A stretch of 64,000 nt of DNA from Levilactobacillus lanxiensis (GCF_016861655.1 NZ_BOLN01000007.1:62001-126000); one strand, 5' to 3'; shown: positions 1 through 9,990, counted from the first letter of the stretch. Notes: generated by a model from the sequence alone, not told the origin. A program made the numbers and translations.

Positions 1-326
1 TTTTGCTGGCGGGCTACATGCGTATCGTGGGGAAGACACTGCTGACGGCGTATCCGCACCGCATTATTAATCTACATCCGGCATTATTACCCAAGTTTCC
101 GGGCAGACAGGGAATCGCGGATGCCTTTGCGGCTGGCGTACCAGAGACCGGGGTGACGGTCCATTTTATTGATGCGGGAATCGACACGGGGCAAATTATC
201 CGCCAACGGCGGGTTTCCGTGGCGTCCAATGACACCTTGGCTAGCCTAACCGAACGTATTCATCAGGCCGAACATGACCTGTACCCAGAGGTTTTAGCAG
301 AGTTGATTGCCACGAAGAAAATCTAA
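1..326 (+). CDS. purN: phosphoribosylglycinamide formyltransferase, 3' part
   Basis: Transfers a formyl group from 10-formyltetrahydrofolate to glycinamide ribonucleotide, the third step of purine synthesis. Only the C-terminal ~108 residues are in the window; the reading frame enters at base 3 and the start codon lies upstream. The visible part holds the family's [13 protein letters not shown] segment with the catalytic His, followed by the [14 protein letters not shown] motif whose Asp is the other catalytic residue. It ends 23 bp before purD, which has its own ribosome site, so the two are the tail of a pur operon. Identification is firm; the product is cut only by the window edge. Confidence 0.95.
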   Translation, partial: LLAGYMRIVGKTLLTAYPHRIINLHPALLPKFPGRQGIADAFAAGVPETGVTVHFIDAGIDTGQIIRQRRVSVASNDTLASLTERIHQAEHDLYPEVLAELIATKKI

Positions 327-349
327 GTAAAGATGGAGGAGAGTCAACT

Positions 350-1588
350 ATGGCAGAAGTTTTCGTAATCGGTAGCGGTGGCCGCGAGCATGCCATTGCC
401 AAGGCACTGTTGCGGAGTCCCCAGGTCACGACTGTTTTTTGTGCACCGGGCAATCCGGGGATGCGATTGGACCAGATTGAAACGGTTGCCATTGCTGAAC
501 TTGATTTTGCCAAATTGGTTGCCTTTGCCCAGCAACATCAGGTTGCGTTAACGGTCGTGGGTCCGGAAGTCCCGCTGGCCGCGGGTATTGTGGATTATTT
601 CCAGGCGGCGAGGCTCCAAGTGTTTGGGCCCAAACAGCAAACGGCACGGTTAGAGAGCTCCAAAGTCTTTGCCAAGACGTTTATGCGGCGCCACGGGATT
701 CCGACCGCTGATTACCAGTTGTTTGAGGACGTGGCGACCGCAATCACTTACAGTGATCAGGCCAGTTTGCCTCAGGTCATTAAGGTGGATGGCTTGGCGG
801 CGGGCAAGGGTGTCACGGTGGCGACAACGCATCAGATGGCGCAACAAGCCTTGCAAGCGGCCTTTTCAGCTGGTGGGCCGGTATTGATTGAAGCCCATTT
901 GACGGGTTTTGAATTCTCTCAGATGGTGTTTGTCGGGGGCGACCAGTACGGTCTATTGCCGACTGCGCAAGACCATAAACGCCTGTTGAATCAGGATAAA
1001 GGACCCAATACCGGGGGCATGGGGGCGTATTCGCCAGTGCCCCAAGTGACCGCCGATATCCTTCAAGAAACGGTTGAGAAGATTATTCAGCCAACAATTG
1101 ATGGGCTGATTGCTGATGGCTTGGCATTTGCTGGAATTCTGTACGTCGGCGGTATCGTGACGCCAACGGGGGTGCAGGTCATTGAATATAATTTGCGACT
1201 AGGCGACCCAGAAACTCAAATTTTACTCCCGCAATTACAAAGTGACTTCTACCAGGTCATCGTTGACCTCTTACAGGGCAAACAACCGACCTTAGACTGG
1301 CAAACGACGGACACGTATCTAGGTGTGGTCTTAGCGGCACCAGGCTATCCTAGCAAGCCACAGCTTGGCGTACCCGTGCCAACAGTAGCCGGGGCAGATT
1401 ATGCCAGCGTGGGTGGGACGCCCGACCAACTGACCAGCACCGGTGGTCGGGTCATGCTGGTAGCTGATCACGCCGCCGATTTAAAGACGGCACAACAACG
1501 TGTCTACCACCAGCTTGATCAGTTAGCACTGGGCGCTTTGATCTACCGCACTGACATTGGTGACCATGGGTTGAAGGCGTCAGATTAG
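350..1588 (+). CDS. purD: phosphoribosylamine-glycine ligase
   Basis: ATP-grasp enzyme joining glycine to 5-phosphoribosylamine, the second step of purine synthesis. The 412-residue length is normal. The N-terminus has [13 protein letters not shown], the ATP-grasp domain has [11 protein letters not shown] near residues 145-155, and the signature [20 protein letters not shown] lies near residues 205-225, followed by the [15 protein letters not shown] metal-binding strand (here [12 protein letters not shown]). The start ATG follows GGAGG at 8 bases. It is the last gene of the operon and is followed by a hairpin with a T-run. Confidence 0.97.
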   Translation: MAEVFVIGSGGREHAIAKALLRSPQVTTVFCAPGNPGMRLDQIETVAIAELDFAKLVAFAQQHQVALTVVGPEVPLAAGIVDYFQAARLQVFGPKQQTARLESSKVFAKTFMRRHGIPTADYQLFEDVATAITYSDQASLPQVIKVDGLAAGKGVTVATTHQMAQQALQAAFSAGGPVLIEAHLTGFEFSQMVFVGGDQYGLLPTAQDHKRLLNQDKGPNTGGMGAYSPVPQVTADILQETVEKIIQPTIDGLIADGLAFAGILYVGGIVTPTGVQVIEYNLRLGDPETQILLPQLQSDFYQVIVDLLQGKQPTLDWQTTDTYLGVVLAAPGYPSKPQLGVPVPTVAGADYASVGGTPDQLTSTGGRVMLVADHAADLKTAQQRVYHQLDQLALGALIYRTDIGDHGLKASD

Positions 1589-1616
1589 GGGCAACATTAT
1601 GATAGAGAGCATGCGA

Positions 1617-1653
1617 AGTTCCGGGTCGGCTAATAGCGGCCCGAAACTTTTTC
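1617..1653 (+). terminator. terminator of the purine operon
   Basis: An 11-bp imperfect stem (AGTTCCGGGTC with GGCCCGAAACT, one mismatch and one G-U) is followed by five T. It lies 28 bp after purD. Confidence 0.75.
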
Positions 1654-1692
1654 GTTTACCCAAAAGTCGGCAAATGAAATAAGCAAGGTTCT

Positions 1693-1721
1693 TTGCGTTA
1701 AAAACGAATATTTGGTACACT
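1693..1721 (+). promoter_or_regulatory. possible promoter upstream of the ArgR-family gene
   Basis: TTGCGT and TACACT are separated by 17 bp, about 85 bp before the start codon. Both hexamers are only partial matches. A second possible -10 (TATACT) lies at 1770-1775. No clear ARG-box pair was recognised. Confidence 0.35.
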
Positions 1722-1806
1722 TACTTTATAAATATGCAGAGACATGTGGCTAAATTCCGCATCCTTTGTTATACTTAATGCAATTTTATGCGGGAGGGTC
1801 GTCGCC

Positions 1807-2274
1807 ATGAAAAAAAGTATTCGCCAAGCGCGCATCGAGCAACTCATCAATCAGTATCCCATTGGGACTCAAGAAGAATTAATGGAACACCTGGAAGAGG
1901 TGGGTATTCAGGCGACTCAGGCCACCATCTCGCGGGATATCCGGGAAATGCAAATTGTTAAGGCCCAAGATGGGCACGGTCATTTGCGTTACACCATCTT
2001 CAAGGCGGGAAACCGAAGTGAAGAAGAGCATTTGCGGGAAACCATTAATGAAGTCGTGACCGGCTTAACTCGGGTAGAATTTGTCAACATTTTGAAAACG
2101 CTGCCGAGTAACGGGAACCTGCTGGCAGCCATCTTTGATGATTTGAACATGCCAGAGATTGCCGGCACCTTGGCGGGGCATGATACCATCTTCATCATTA
2201 GTCCGAACGCCGAGATTGCTGAAAAATTGCATGATGAAATCGCCGGTGAAATGAATCCAGAAATTGTTCACTAA
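1807..2274 (+). CDS. argR: ArgR-family transcriptional regulator
   Basis: DNA-binding regulator of arginine metabolism genes, normally a hexamer that binds operators when arginine is bound. I start it at ATG 1807 (155 residues) because GGGAGG lies just upstream; an in-frame ATG at 1744 has no ribosome site. The N-terminal winged helix contains TQEELMEHL and QATISRDIREM, typical of ArgR. The C-terminal oligomerisation domain ends in GTLAGHDTIFII. In arginine-binding members this loop reads GT(I/L)AGDDT, and the two Asp contact the ligand; here the first Asp is His. No arginine genes are adjacent and the gene stands alone between terminators, so its target is unknown. It may be one of two ArgR paralogues, as is common in lactic acid bacteria. 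Confidence 0.9.
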   Translation: MKKSIRQARIEQLINQYPIGTQEELMEHLEEVGIQATQATISRDIREMQIVKAQDGHGHLRYTIFKAGNRSEEEHLRETINEVVTGLTRVEFVNILKTLPSNGNLLAAIFDDLNMPEIAGTLAGHDTIFIISPNAEIAEKLHDEIAGEMNPEIVH

Positions 2275-2290
2275 ATTTAGAAATAAAACG

Positions 2291-2332
2291 AGCGGCACCG
2301 GTCGAATTTGTTGGCTGAGTGCTGCTTTTTTG
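2291..2332 (+). terminator. terminator after the ArgR-family gene
   Basis: AGCGGCAC (2291-2298) pairs with GTGCTGCT (2319-2326), followed by six T. Confidence 0.75.
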
Positions 2333-2450
2333 TTGCGCTGAGTCGGTTAAGCTAATTTAAAGCTTGCTAAAGATTCAACTGAATGTCGGCTGATTGGCTG
2401 GACTATGCTAAAATAGGTCTATTACAATTGAGATAAGAAGAGGCTATTTT

Positions 2451-4544
2451 ATGAATAACCAAGAACCTAATCAGAATTTTTGGTCGGGCTTCAGAGCTCG
2501 CTTCAAACGCTTCTGGCGGCGATTCCAGCTGACACGTTGGTTAATCGTGATTTTTCTAACCATCATTTTGGTGGGGAGCGGCTACCTGACCTTTATGGCC
2601 AAGACTGCCAACGTTGGTGATCTAAAGGCTGCACTGGAAAATCCAACGCAGATTTATGACCGTAAAAATAATAAGGCGGGGACCCTGTATTCACAGAAGG
2701 GAACCTACGTGCCATTGAAGAAAATTTCACCCAACGTTCAGAGCGCGGTGATTTCGACCGAAGACCGTAATTTCTACAAGGAGTACGGTTTTTCCTTCAA
2801 GGGGTATGCCCGGGCCTTCTACCTGTTCGCCAAGAATAAAGTGCTTCGGCGCGGCTACATTAGTGGTGGGGGGAGTACGTTGACCCAGCAACTGGTGAAG
2901 AACGCCTACCTGACGCAGGAGCAAACGTTCACCCGGAAGTTTAAGGAACTGTTCCTCTCCATTGAGGTTGAAAATGTTTATAGCAAAAAAGACATCCTCT
3001 CAATGTATTTGAACAACGCTTACTTTGGCAACGGGGTCTGGGGCGTTCAGGACGCTGCCAAACGCTACTTTGGCACGTCAGCGGCCAATTTGACCGTACC
3101 CGAATCGGCCGTTTTGGCGGGGATGTTGACGTCACCGAGTGGCTACAATCCCGTTGACCATCCCCAAGCTTCCCGGGCACGGCGAAACGTGGTTCTGGGA
3201 CTGATGGCGGACACCGGCAGTATTTCGAGCGCCCAGGCCAAGCAGTATCAGGCCACCGCGTTGACCACCAGCGACACCTATAACTACAAGAATAGTTATA
3301 AGTACCCGTATTACTTCGATGCCGTTATCAATGAGGCCGTTAGTAAGTATGGGTTGACCGAGTCGGAAATCATGAACAAAGGGTATAAGATCTACACGTC
3401 CTTGGACCAGGCCAACCAGTCGCAAATGCAGACGCTCTTCAAGAATCCAAGTTATTTCCCAGCCAACGCTAGTGACGGGACCAAGGTCCAGGCCGCTAGC
3501 ATTGCGATTGATCCCAACACAGGTGGGGTCGAGGCCGTCGTCGGTGGTCGGGGCCAGCACGTGTTCCGGGGCTACAACCGGGCCACGCAGATGCGGCGCC
3601 AACCCGGATCGACCATCAAGCCGCTGGCCGTTTACACGCCGGCCTTGGAGAATGGCTATTACTACGATTCCGAATTGACCGATAAGAAACAGTCCTATGG
3701 GACCAACAAATATTCACCACACAACTATGGCAACCAGTACAGCGGCAAGGTGCCAATGTATCAGGCACTTGCGCAGAGTAAGAATGCGCCGGCTGTTTGG
3801 TTACTGAACAAGATTGGCGTGGACAAGGGGTATGACTCCGTGAAGAAGTTTGGTCTCCCCGTTACCAAGTCCGATAAGAACCTGGCGCTCGCGTTGGGTG
3901 GCTTGAAGACCGGGGTGTCCCCGCAACAGTTGGCCCAAGCCTACACGGCCTTTGCCAACAACGGGACCATGTCCACGGCCCATTACATCCGCAAGATTGT
4001 TGATGCGTCCGGTAATGTGGTCGTGGATACATCGGATTCCGCGGCCAAGAAGACCAAAGTCATGTCCAGCAAGACGGCCAAGCAGATGACCAGCATGATG
4101 ATGGGCGTCTTCAACTACGGAACCGGGGTCAGCGCCAAGCCTTACGGGTACACGATTGCCGGGAAGACTGGGAGCACCGAAGCCGATGGTGACTCCGATG
4201 CGACCCGGGACAAATGGATCGTCGGCTATACGCCGGACGTGGTCGTGGCCACCTGGGAAGGCTTTGACAACACCAGCAGCAAGCACCATTTGGAAAACGT
4301 CAGTGGCACCGGTGAAGGACCCCTTTACCAAGCCGAAATGCAGAGCATCCTACCGAATACGAAGGGCACTGCCTTCAACACCAAGGACGCCTCGACGATT
4401 GCCAAGGCCGAAAACAGTGGCAGCAGTTCTAGTGACGGCAGTGACGTTTGGGATTCCGTGCAAAAGGGGATCGATAACGCCGGCAAGTCCTTCAGCGACG
4501 CCGCCAATACGGTGAAGTCATGGTGGAATTCCATCGTGAATTAG
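2451..4544 (+). CDS. pbp1A: class A penicillin-binding protein 1A
   Basis: Bifunctional peptidoglycan synthase: glycosyltransferase and DD-transpeptidase acting outside the membrane. The 697 residues show a basic cytoplasmic tail, one membrane segment at about 29-50, and a GT51 domain with the catalytic Glu104 in the STEDRNFY motif and GGSTLTQQLVKN further on. The transpeptidase domain carries all three active-site motifs: S387-T-I-K, S443-K-N and K572-T-G. A Ser/Asp-rich tail from about 640 ends the protein. The start ATG follows AAGAAGAGG. It is a single-gene unit followed by its own spacer before the YlbF-family gene. Confidence 0.96.
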   Translation: MNNQEPNQNFWSGFRARFKRFWRRFQLTRWLIVIFLTIILVGSGYLTFMAKTANVGDLKAALENPTQIYDRKNNKAGTLYSQKGTYVPLKKISPNVQSAVISTEDRNFYKEYGFSFKGYARAFYLFAKNKVLRRGYISGGGSTLTQQLVKNAYLTQEQTFTRKFKELFLSIEVENVYSKKDILSMYLNNAYFGNGVWGVQDAAKRYFGTSAANLTVPESAVLAGMLTSPSGYNPVDHPQASRARRNVVLGLMADTGSISSAQAKQYQATALTTSDTYNYKNSYKYPYYFDAVINEAVSKYGLTESEIMNKGYKIYTSLDQANQSQMQTLFKNPSYFPANASDGTKVQAASIAIDPNTGGVEAVVGGRGQHVFRGYNRATQMRRQPGSTIKPLAVYTPALENGYYYDSELTDKKQSYGTNKYSPHNYGNQYSGKVPMYQALAQSKNAPAVWLLNKIGVDKGYDSVKKFGLPVTKSDKNLALALGGLKTGVSPQQLAQAYTAFANNGTMSTAHYIRKIVDASGNVVVDTSDSAAKKTKVMSSKTAKQMTSMMMGVFNYGTGVSAKPYGYTIAGKTGSTEADGDSDATRDKWIVGYTPDVVVATWEGFDNTSSKHHLENVSGTGEGPLYQAEMQSILPNTKGTAFNTKDASTIAKAENSGSSSSDGSDVWDSVQKGIDNAGKSFSDAANTVKSWWNSIVN

Positions 4545-4632
4545 CCAAATGTGGGTGGGATGAAAGCGCCTAACATGTTACAATAGATTCTGTATTGTAA
4601 ATGGGCGTCACGCCCACTGAGGAGGAAACGTA

Positions 4633-4977
4633 ATGGCTGACAAGATGGTAGAGTTGGGCGAACAAGTGACCCAAGCTCTCAAAGATTCAGATCAATTCAA
4701 AGCCCTGGAAACGGCATTTAACGAGATGAAGGCAGACGCCGACACCTACAAGCTGTTCAAAGACTTTCAAAAGATTCAACTGGACTTGCAACAAAAGCAA
4801 ATGGCTGGTCAACAATTAACGGACGATGAAATGAAGCATGCCCGTGAGGTTGCCGACCAAGTTGGTAAGATCGACGCCATTAAGAACTTAATGGAAGCCG
4901 AACGCGGTGTGAACTCCATGTTGAACCAATTAAACAAAACGATTACGCAACCCATTCAAGATATTTACGCGGGTTAA
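4633..4977 (+). CDS. YlbF/YmcA family protein (UPF0342, YheA-like)
   Basis: A 114-residue, highly charged, all-helical protein. The family includes B. subtilis YlbF and YmcA, which form a complex with YaaT that matures mRNAs through RNase Y, and YheA of unknown role. The YheA/UPF0342 pattern is visible as LETAFNEMKADADTYKLFKDFQ and a C-terminal LNQLNKTITQPIQDIYAG. In B. subtilis yheA also sits close to the yhaMNO cluster, and here the gene directly precedes yhaO. Start ATG after GAGGAGG; TACAAT at 4578-4583 is a possible -10. Its own strong terminator follows, so it is transcribed apart from yhaO. Confidence 0.85.
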   Translation: MADKMVELGEQVTQALKDSDQFKALETAFNEMKADADTYKLFKDFQKIQLDLQQKQMAGQQLTDDEMKHAREVADQVGKIDAIKNLMEAERGVNSMLNQLNKTITQPIQDIYAG

Positions 4978-4986
4978 GCATCAGTC

Positions 4987-5038
4987 AATCGTCGGCGCAA
5001 CCACTCACTTTGGGAGGTCGGTGCGCCGACGATTTTTT
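4987..5038 (+). terminator. strong terminator after the YlbF-family gene
   Basis: A perfect 13-bp stem (AATCGTCGGCGCA with its complement) with six T after it. Confidence 0.9.
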
Positions 5039-5067
5039 GTTCGACCCAGTTAACCGGGAGGAAACTC

Positions 5068-6282
5068 ATGAAATTTATTCACGCAGCTGATTTACATTTA
5101 GATAGTCCCTTTCTGGGATTGACGACCCTCCCCAGTAGCTTACTGACGACCGTGCGGCAATCAACTTTTACGGCGGCGACGCGGGTCTTTGACCGGGCTA
5201 TTGCCGAGCAGGTCGACTTTGTGTTACTCGCGGGAGACTTGTTTGACCGCGCAGAACAAAGCGTGGCGGCGCAGGCCTATCTTTTTCAACAATTTGACCG
5301 TTTAAACGACCAACATATTCCAGTCATTATTAGTTTTGGGAATCATGATTACTTGGCCGACCAGCATCAGACCGTGGCCTATCCGGCTAATGTGACGGTT
5401 TTGGGGCCGGACGTGACCACCCACACGTTGACGCTGGCTTCCGGTGAGACCGTGGCGGTGAGTGGTTTCAGCTACCCTGAGCGGTGGGTGCCCACGGATC
5501 AGGTGGCCGATTTTCCGGCCCACGCTGAAACGCAGTGGCATATTGGCATGCTACACGGTGCCGTCGCCACGGGAACCAGCGACCATTATGCCCCGTTTCA
5601 CGTGGCCGACTTATTGGCCAAACGCTATGATTACTGGGCGTTGGGCCACATTCACCATCGGCAATTTCTGGCGGAACAGCCACCGATTCTGTACGCCGGC
5701 AACACCCAGGGGCGCAGCATCAATGAGACGGGGGAGAAGGGCGCCTATCTGGTGACCAGTCAAGCCGGTAAATTAGTGCCGGAATTCTTCCCGACCGCCG
5801 AAATCCTCTGGGAGGCCGCCACGTTACCGTCGACGGCCACTGATTTGCCCCAGCTGACGACCGACCTGACGGATTGGCTCACCGCCAACACCGCTACGCA
5901 AGCCACGTTGACCGCGGTAACCGTGAGCAGCGCGGCACTGACCGGGGCCGATTTGACCAGTTTCAAAAATGGCGAATGGTTAGCCCTGTATCAGCGGACC
6001 CACGCCCGCCAGTTGAAGGCGGCCCAACGTTATTTGATTGGCGCCAAGCTCGCAACCAATCAAGCTCAACCAGTCGCGCCCCAGTTGGATCAATCCTACT
6101 GGGAGCAGGGGGCGGCGATAATCTTTACCACGGATAATCTACAAACAACCTTTGGTAAATTAGCCCAGGACCCGGCCCTAGCCGAGTGGTTTGCTCAGCC
6201 CGACACGGCCACGCAAGTCCACGAGCAGGCCGAGCAACTTTTGGCAGAATTGATGGGAGAGGAGGCACACGATGAAGCTTAA
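5068..6282 (+). CDS. yhaO: YhaO-like DNA repair exonuclease subunit (SbcD-type metallophosphoesterase)
   Basis: Calcineurin-like metallophosphoesterase, predicted nuclease partner of the YhaN ATPase in an Mre11/Rad50-like complex for DNA-end processing. The 404 residues have the ordered metal-binding motifs: DLHLD near residue 8, AGDLFDR near 54, FGNHDY near 90 and LGHIHHR near 190. The C-terminal third is less conserved. It follows GGGAGG at a good distance and overlaps yhaN by 11 bp, so the two are translationally coupled. The gene order yhaO-yhaN-yhaM matches B. subtilis. Confidence 0.93.
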   Translation: MKFIHAADLHLDSPFLGLTTLPSSLLTTVRQSTFTAATRVFDRAIAEQVDFVLLAGDLFDRAEQSVAAQAYLFQQFDRLNDQHIPVIISFGNHDYLADQHQTVAYPANVTVLGPDVTTHTLTLASGETVAVSGFSYPERWVPTDQVADFPAHAETQWHIGMLHGAVATGTSDHYAPFHVADLLAKRYDYWALGHIHHRQFLAEQPPILYAGNTQGRSINETGEKGAYLVTSQAGKLVPEFFPTAEILWEAATLPSTATDLPQLTTDLTDWLTANTATQATLTAVTVSSAALTGADLTSFKNGEWLALYQRTHARQLKAAQRYLIGAKLATNQAQPVAPQLDQSYWEQGAAIIFTTDNLQTTFGKLAQDPALAEWFAQPDTATQVHEQAEQLLAELMGEEAHDEA

Positions 6283-8899
6283 GCGTTTGACGATTTACGG
6301 CTTCGGCCATTTTCACGACCGGACCTTTGACTTGACGGACGGTCTCAACTTTCTGGTGGGCCCCAACGAGGCCGGCAAGTCGACCCTGACCCAATTCATC
6401 ACGGCCATCCTCTTTGGCTTCCCAACCAAGAAGCATCCCGAGTTACGTTACGAACCCCTTGACGGCAGTCGTTTCGGCGGCGAAATGCAGTTCGTTCAGG
6501 CAGACGTCACTTACACCGTCACTCGGACGGCCGGACCCCATGGTGGCAAGGTGACGCTACACAACGACACCACGGATCTGGCGTTGCCGGCCAACAACCT
6601 GGCTGGTCTGCTAGCGCCGGTGGACCAACAACTGTTCACCAGCGTATACGCCATCAACGAGCCGCGACTCGGCCAGGTCTTCGCGGCCTCCAAACAGGAG
6701 CTGATCGACCGCCTGCGGCACGTGGGCGCGGTCGGCAGTGACTTTTGGCTGACACAGGCCCACCAATTGGACCAACAGGCCGATAGTCGCTACAAGCCAC
6801 AGGGCCGCAATCCCATTTTGAATCAACAATTACAGGCCCACCGCGAGCTGACGGACAAATTAGCCAAGGCGGATGCGGCCTATGGGACCTACTGGCAATT
6901 GTTACAGGAACAACAGGACCTACGCCAGCAGCAGGCGCAAACACAAGACCAGTTGGCACAGCAACGACAAGTTACGGCCCAGCTGACGCAGCAGGCGGCT
7001 AGTTGGCCCGCCTTTGCGGAATGGCAACGACTCGGCCAATTGGCAGACCAACCCGTGCCGAGTGGCTTTAGTGCCGATGATGCCACGCAGCTCGAACAAT
7101 TGCGGGGGCAGGTCACGGCAACGGAAAAGGCCCTGACCGCTGATCAACAACGGGTCCAGGACCTTCAGCAAACGGCGCAATTGCCGCCGCTGTTTCAGGA
7201 ATACTTACCGGTCGCGGCTCAGGTCGATCCGTTACTGACGCAACTGCCGGCCGTGCAACAGGCGGCCCAGATGCAACAGCAGTTAGCCGCACAGCAACGT
7301 GACCTCCAACAACGGTCGACGGCCCTGGAAACCCAGTATGCGGTCGGTGGGCAGATGCCGCGGCCATTTTCACTGGCGACCCTGCAGCAAGTCAAGGACC
7401 TGCAGGAACGCTTGACCGCCGCCAATCAGAAACGCCGGCGTATCCAGCAACACCTCAATCAGCTGAATGAACGCTACCAGCAACAACAGCCGACCCGCCA
7501 GCAGCAACGCAACCCGCTGGCCGACAAGCAACTGATCTGGTTGGCCGTGGGACTGGTGGTCCTGGTGGGTTCACTGCTCTTGCCGGGGACGCTGTTCAAG
7601 CTGGTGGGGGCCCTGTGTGGGGTCGCCGTCGGGTATTACGGCGTCTTTCAAGTCGACAGCAGCACACCCGCCAGTCGGGAGCTGGAGGACTTAACGGCTG
7701 ACATTCGTGACAACCAGGCGCAACTGCGCGAGGGGGGCCACCTCGTCGATGACCTGACCACGCAATTGGACGTTATTGGCGAAGCCCACGGCCTAGGCAA
7801 CGTGCCGTTAGCCCAGTGGTCGGCCGCCCAGACTGCGATTGCGGAGTGGGAACGCTTATCGCGGCAAATGGAAGAGCAGGGCGCCCAACTGGCCAAGGCC
7901 AAGCAGACGATTGCGGAGTTTCTCACAGCCGTTGGCCAGGTCTTACCCTCACTGGCGACCAGCGATTTCGCCACGGTCGCCACGCAACTGGCTGATCTGC
8001 AGGCACGCCAACAGGCCAGCCAGACCCAATCGGGTGAGCTGGCCAGTCTGACGGAACGCCTCCGCACGGATCAACGCGCCGCGGACGAGGCTAGTCACGC
8101 GCTGGCTATCTTCTTGAGCACGCGGAATCTCCGGAGTGTCGCCGCCTTTTATGACCGCTACCAAACGCAACGCGAACGACAAAACCAGGCGCAACAACGG
8201 ACGACGCTGGCGCAACAAATTGGGCCGGCCAACCTGGCAGCCCTGCAACAAGTCGCTGATCAGGCGTCACTGACCCAATCCGTGCAACAGGCACAAACGC
8301 AACAGGCCCAGCTGCAACAGACGCTGGACCAAACCACGACACGGTTGGCGACCTTGGCCGGGCAACTGGCCCATTTGACGGCCAGCGGGACCCAAGCCAC
8401 GTTGCGCCAACGCCTGGCTAATTTGGAAACGCAAATGGTGGCCACGACCCAGGAATGGCTGGTGCAACGCCTAACCAGTCAGTGGATCAGTGCGACCTTG
8501 GCCGCGGCTTCCGGCGACCGGCTTCCACAAATTGTGGCCCAGGCCAGCAAATTATATGGCAAATTAACGGAAAACCGGTATACTGAAATTGAACTGACCG
8601 CGACGACTTTACGGGTACGGCGGGCTGACGGGGCATGGCGCAACGTCGGCCAGCTTTCCCGGGGAACCGCGGAACAGCTAGATTTGGCCGTGAAACTGGC
8701 ATTTGCCATCGTCATGCAGCAACAGGTTGCCATGCCATTGCTGATTGACGACGGGTTCGTCAACTTTGATGCGGACCGGCGCCAAGCCGCGTATGCCTTA
8801 TTGGCGGAAATCAGTCAGACCGTTCAAATTATTTTCTTGACGGCAGATACGGCCGTTGAACGGTTAAACACGGGAAACTTAATTCGGTTAAATGACTAG
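6272..8899 (+). CDS. yhaN: YhaN-like SMC/SbcC-type ATPase
   Basis: Large ATPase, predicted partner of YhaO in handling DNA ends. The 875 residues begin with a Rad50-type N-terminal lobe, Walker A GPNEAGKST at 30-38. Gln/Ala-rich coiled coil fills roughly 175-415 and 460-730. A hydrophobic stretch of about 35 residues near 425-460 (LIWLAVGLVVLVGSLLLP onward) interrupts the coil and looks like a membrane hairpin, a known trait of YhaN that tethers it to the membrane instead of a zinc hook. The C-terminal lobe has the signature LSRGTAEQLDLAVKLAF and Walker B PLLIDDGFVNFD. GC-rich and Gln-rich codons run through the coil. Start overlaps yhaO. Confidence 0.93.
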   Translation: MKLKRLTIYGFGHFHDRTFDLTDGLNFLVGPNEAGKSTLTQFITAILFGFPTKKHPELRYEPLDGSRFGGEMQFVQADVTYTVTRTAGPHGGKVTLHNDTTDLALPANNLAGLLAPVDQQLFTSVYAINEPRLGQVFAASKQELIDRLRHVGAVGSDFWLTQAHQLDQQADSRYKPQGRNPILNQQLQAHRELTDKLAKADAAYGTYWQLLQEQQDLRQQQAQTQDQLAQQRQVTAQLTQQAASWPAFAEWQRLGQLADQPVPSGFSADDATQLEQLRGQVTATEKALTADQQRVQDLQQTAQLPPLFQEYLPVAAQVDPLLTQLPAVQQAAQMQQQLAAQQRDLQQRSTALETQYAVGGQMPRPFSLATLQQVKDLQERLTAANQKRRRIQQHLNQLNERYQQQQPTRQQQRNPLADKQLIWLAVGLVVLVGSLLLPGTLFKLVGALCGVAVGYYGVFQVDSSTPASRELEDLTADIRDNQAQLREGGHLVDDLTTQLDVIGEAHGLGNVPLAQWSAAQTAIAEWERLSRQMEEQGAQLAKAKQTIAEFLTAVGQVLPSLATSDFATVATQLADLQARQQASQTQSGELASLTERLRTDQRAADEASHALAIFLSTRNLRSVAAFYDRYQTQRERQNQAQQRTTLAQQIGPANLAALQQVADQASLTQSVQQAQTQQAQLQQTLDQTTTRLATLAGQLAHLTASGTQATLRQRLANLETQMVATTQEWLVQRLTSQWISATLAAASGDRLPQIVAQASKLYGKLTENRYTEIELTATTLRVRRADGAWRNVGQLSRGTAEQLDLAVKLAFAIVMQQQVAMPLLIDDGFVNFDADRRQAAYALLAEISQTVQIIFLTADTAVERLNTGNLIRLND

Positions 8900-8910
8900 G
8901 AGGGACACAT

Positions 8911-9888
8911 ATGGCGGCAACGAAACAACTAATGGACTATGGGGTCGACGAAGCCGTTGACCTTTTCGTCCTCCTGAAGTCGGCGGACGTCCGCACGGCC
9001 AAGAACGGGAAGCAATACATTGCACTGGTCTTTGAGGACCAGTCGGGTGAAATTTCTGGAAAATACTGGGACGCCTCACCGGACGACACGGAAAACTATG
9101 TTGCCGGACGGGTCGTACACTTACAGGGGAAGCGCGAGAATTACCAAACACACCCACAGATCAAGATTTTCCATCTCCGCTTGACCCATCCGGGCGAGCC
9201 CAGCGACCCCAACGCCTTCATTGAACAGGCGCCGATGACGCGGGCCGAAATGGAGGAGTACATCACCCAGACCATTTTTGAAATCACGCAGCCAACCTGG
9301 AATCGGCTTGTGCGCAAGTTGATTGCGGAGTACGCCGATAAATTTTACACGTACCCGGCCGCCAAGAGTAACCACCACGCGTTCCAAGGTGGCTTGGCGT
9401 ACCACACGATTTCCATTTTGAAATTAGCGCACGCGGTCGTGAAGCAGTATTCAGACCTGAACGCGCCGTTGCTATTCGCCGGAGCCATTCTGCATGACCT
9501 GGGTAAGACGATTGAACTGTCCGGACCCAAGTCGACGGTCTACACGCTGGCCGGTAACCTGGTTGGGCACATCGTGTTGATCGATGGGGAACTGGTCCGG
9601 GCCTGCGACACGTTAAAGCTTGATCCACAAGCCGAAGACGTGCTGCTGCTCCGGCACATGATTCTCAGTCACCACGGCTTGCTCGAATACGGCTCACCGG
9701 TGCGACCAGCCTTGCGAGAGGCGGACGTCTTACATCAATTGGACGAACTCGATGCCTCCATCATGATGCTCGACACGGTCGTGGCCCACACGGAACCCGG
9801 TGAATTCTCCGAGCGGGTCTTCGCCATGGACGGCCGGCGATTCTACCGGCCATCCAGCACCACGCCGCAACCACCAACTGAAGACTAA
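8911..9888 (+). CDS. yhaM: 3'-5' exoribonuclease YhaM
   Basis: Exoribonuclease that trims mRNA 3' ends; the family combines an N-terminal OB-fold with an HD hydrolase domain. The 325-residue length is usual. The OB part is about 15-100; the HD domain includes HHAFQGGLAYHT, then ILHDLGKT, then LRHMILSHHG, giving the expected metal-binding His/Asp set. The start ATG lies 12 bp after yhaN with AGGAGGG in front, so it is the third gene of the yhaONM operon, which closes with a strong terminator. Confidence 0.95.
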   Translation: MAATKQLMDYGVDEAVDLFVLLKSADVRTAKNGKQYIALVFEDQSGEISGKYWDASPDDTENYVAGRVVHLQGKRENYQTHPQIKIFHLRLTHPGEPSDPNAFIEQAPMTRAEMEEYITQTIFEITQPTWNRLVRKLIAEYADKFYTYPAAKSNHHAFQGGLAYHTISILKLAHAVVKQYSDLNAPLLFAGAILHDLGKTIELSGPKSTVYTLAGNLVGHIVLIDGELVRACDTLKLDPQAEDVLLLRHMILSHHGLLEYGSPVRPALREADVLHQLDELDASIMMLDTVVAHTEPGEFSERVFAMDGRRFYRPSSTTPQPPTED

Positions 9889-9897
9889 TGCCAAATA

Positions 9898-9940
9898 GGG
9901 CGTCGCCAATCTCTCACGAGAGACTGGCGGCGTCCTTTTT
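9898..9940 (+). terminator. terminator of the yhaO-yhaN-yhaM operon
   Basis: A 17-bp stem with few mismatches (GGGCGTCGCCAATCTCT with AGAGACTGGCGGCGTCC) around a 4-nt loop, then five T. Confidence 0.92.
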
Positions 9941-9955
9941 AAGTTGTCAGGGCAA

Positions 9956-9990
9956 ACAAAAAGGGCGCCGACCAAATGATCGGTGCCCCA
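9956..9990 (-). terminator. terminator of the prsA gene
   Basis: On the minus strand GGGGCACCGATC and GGTCGGCGCCC form a stem around ATTT, followed by five T. Confidence 0.85.
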
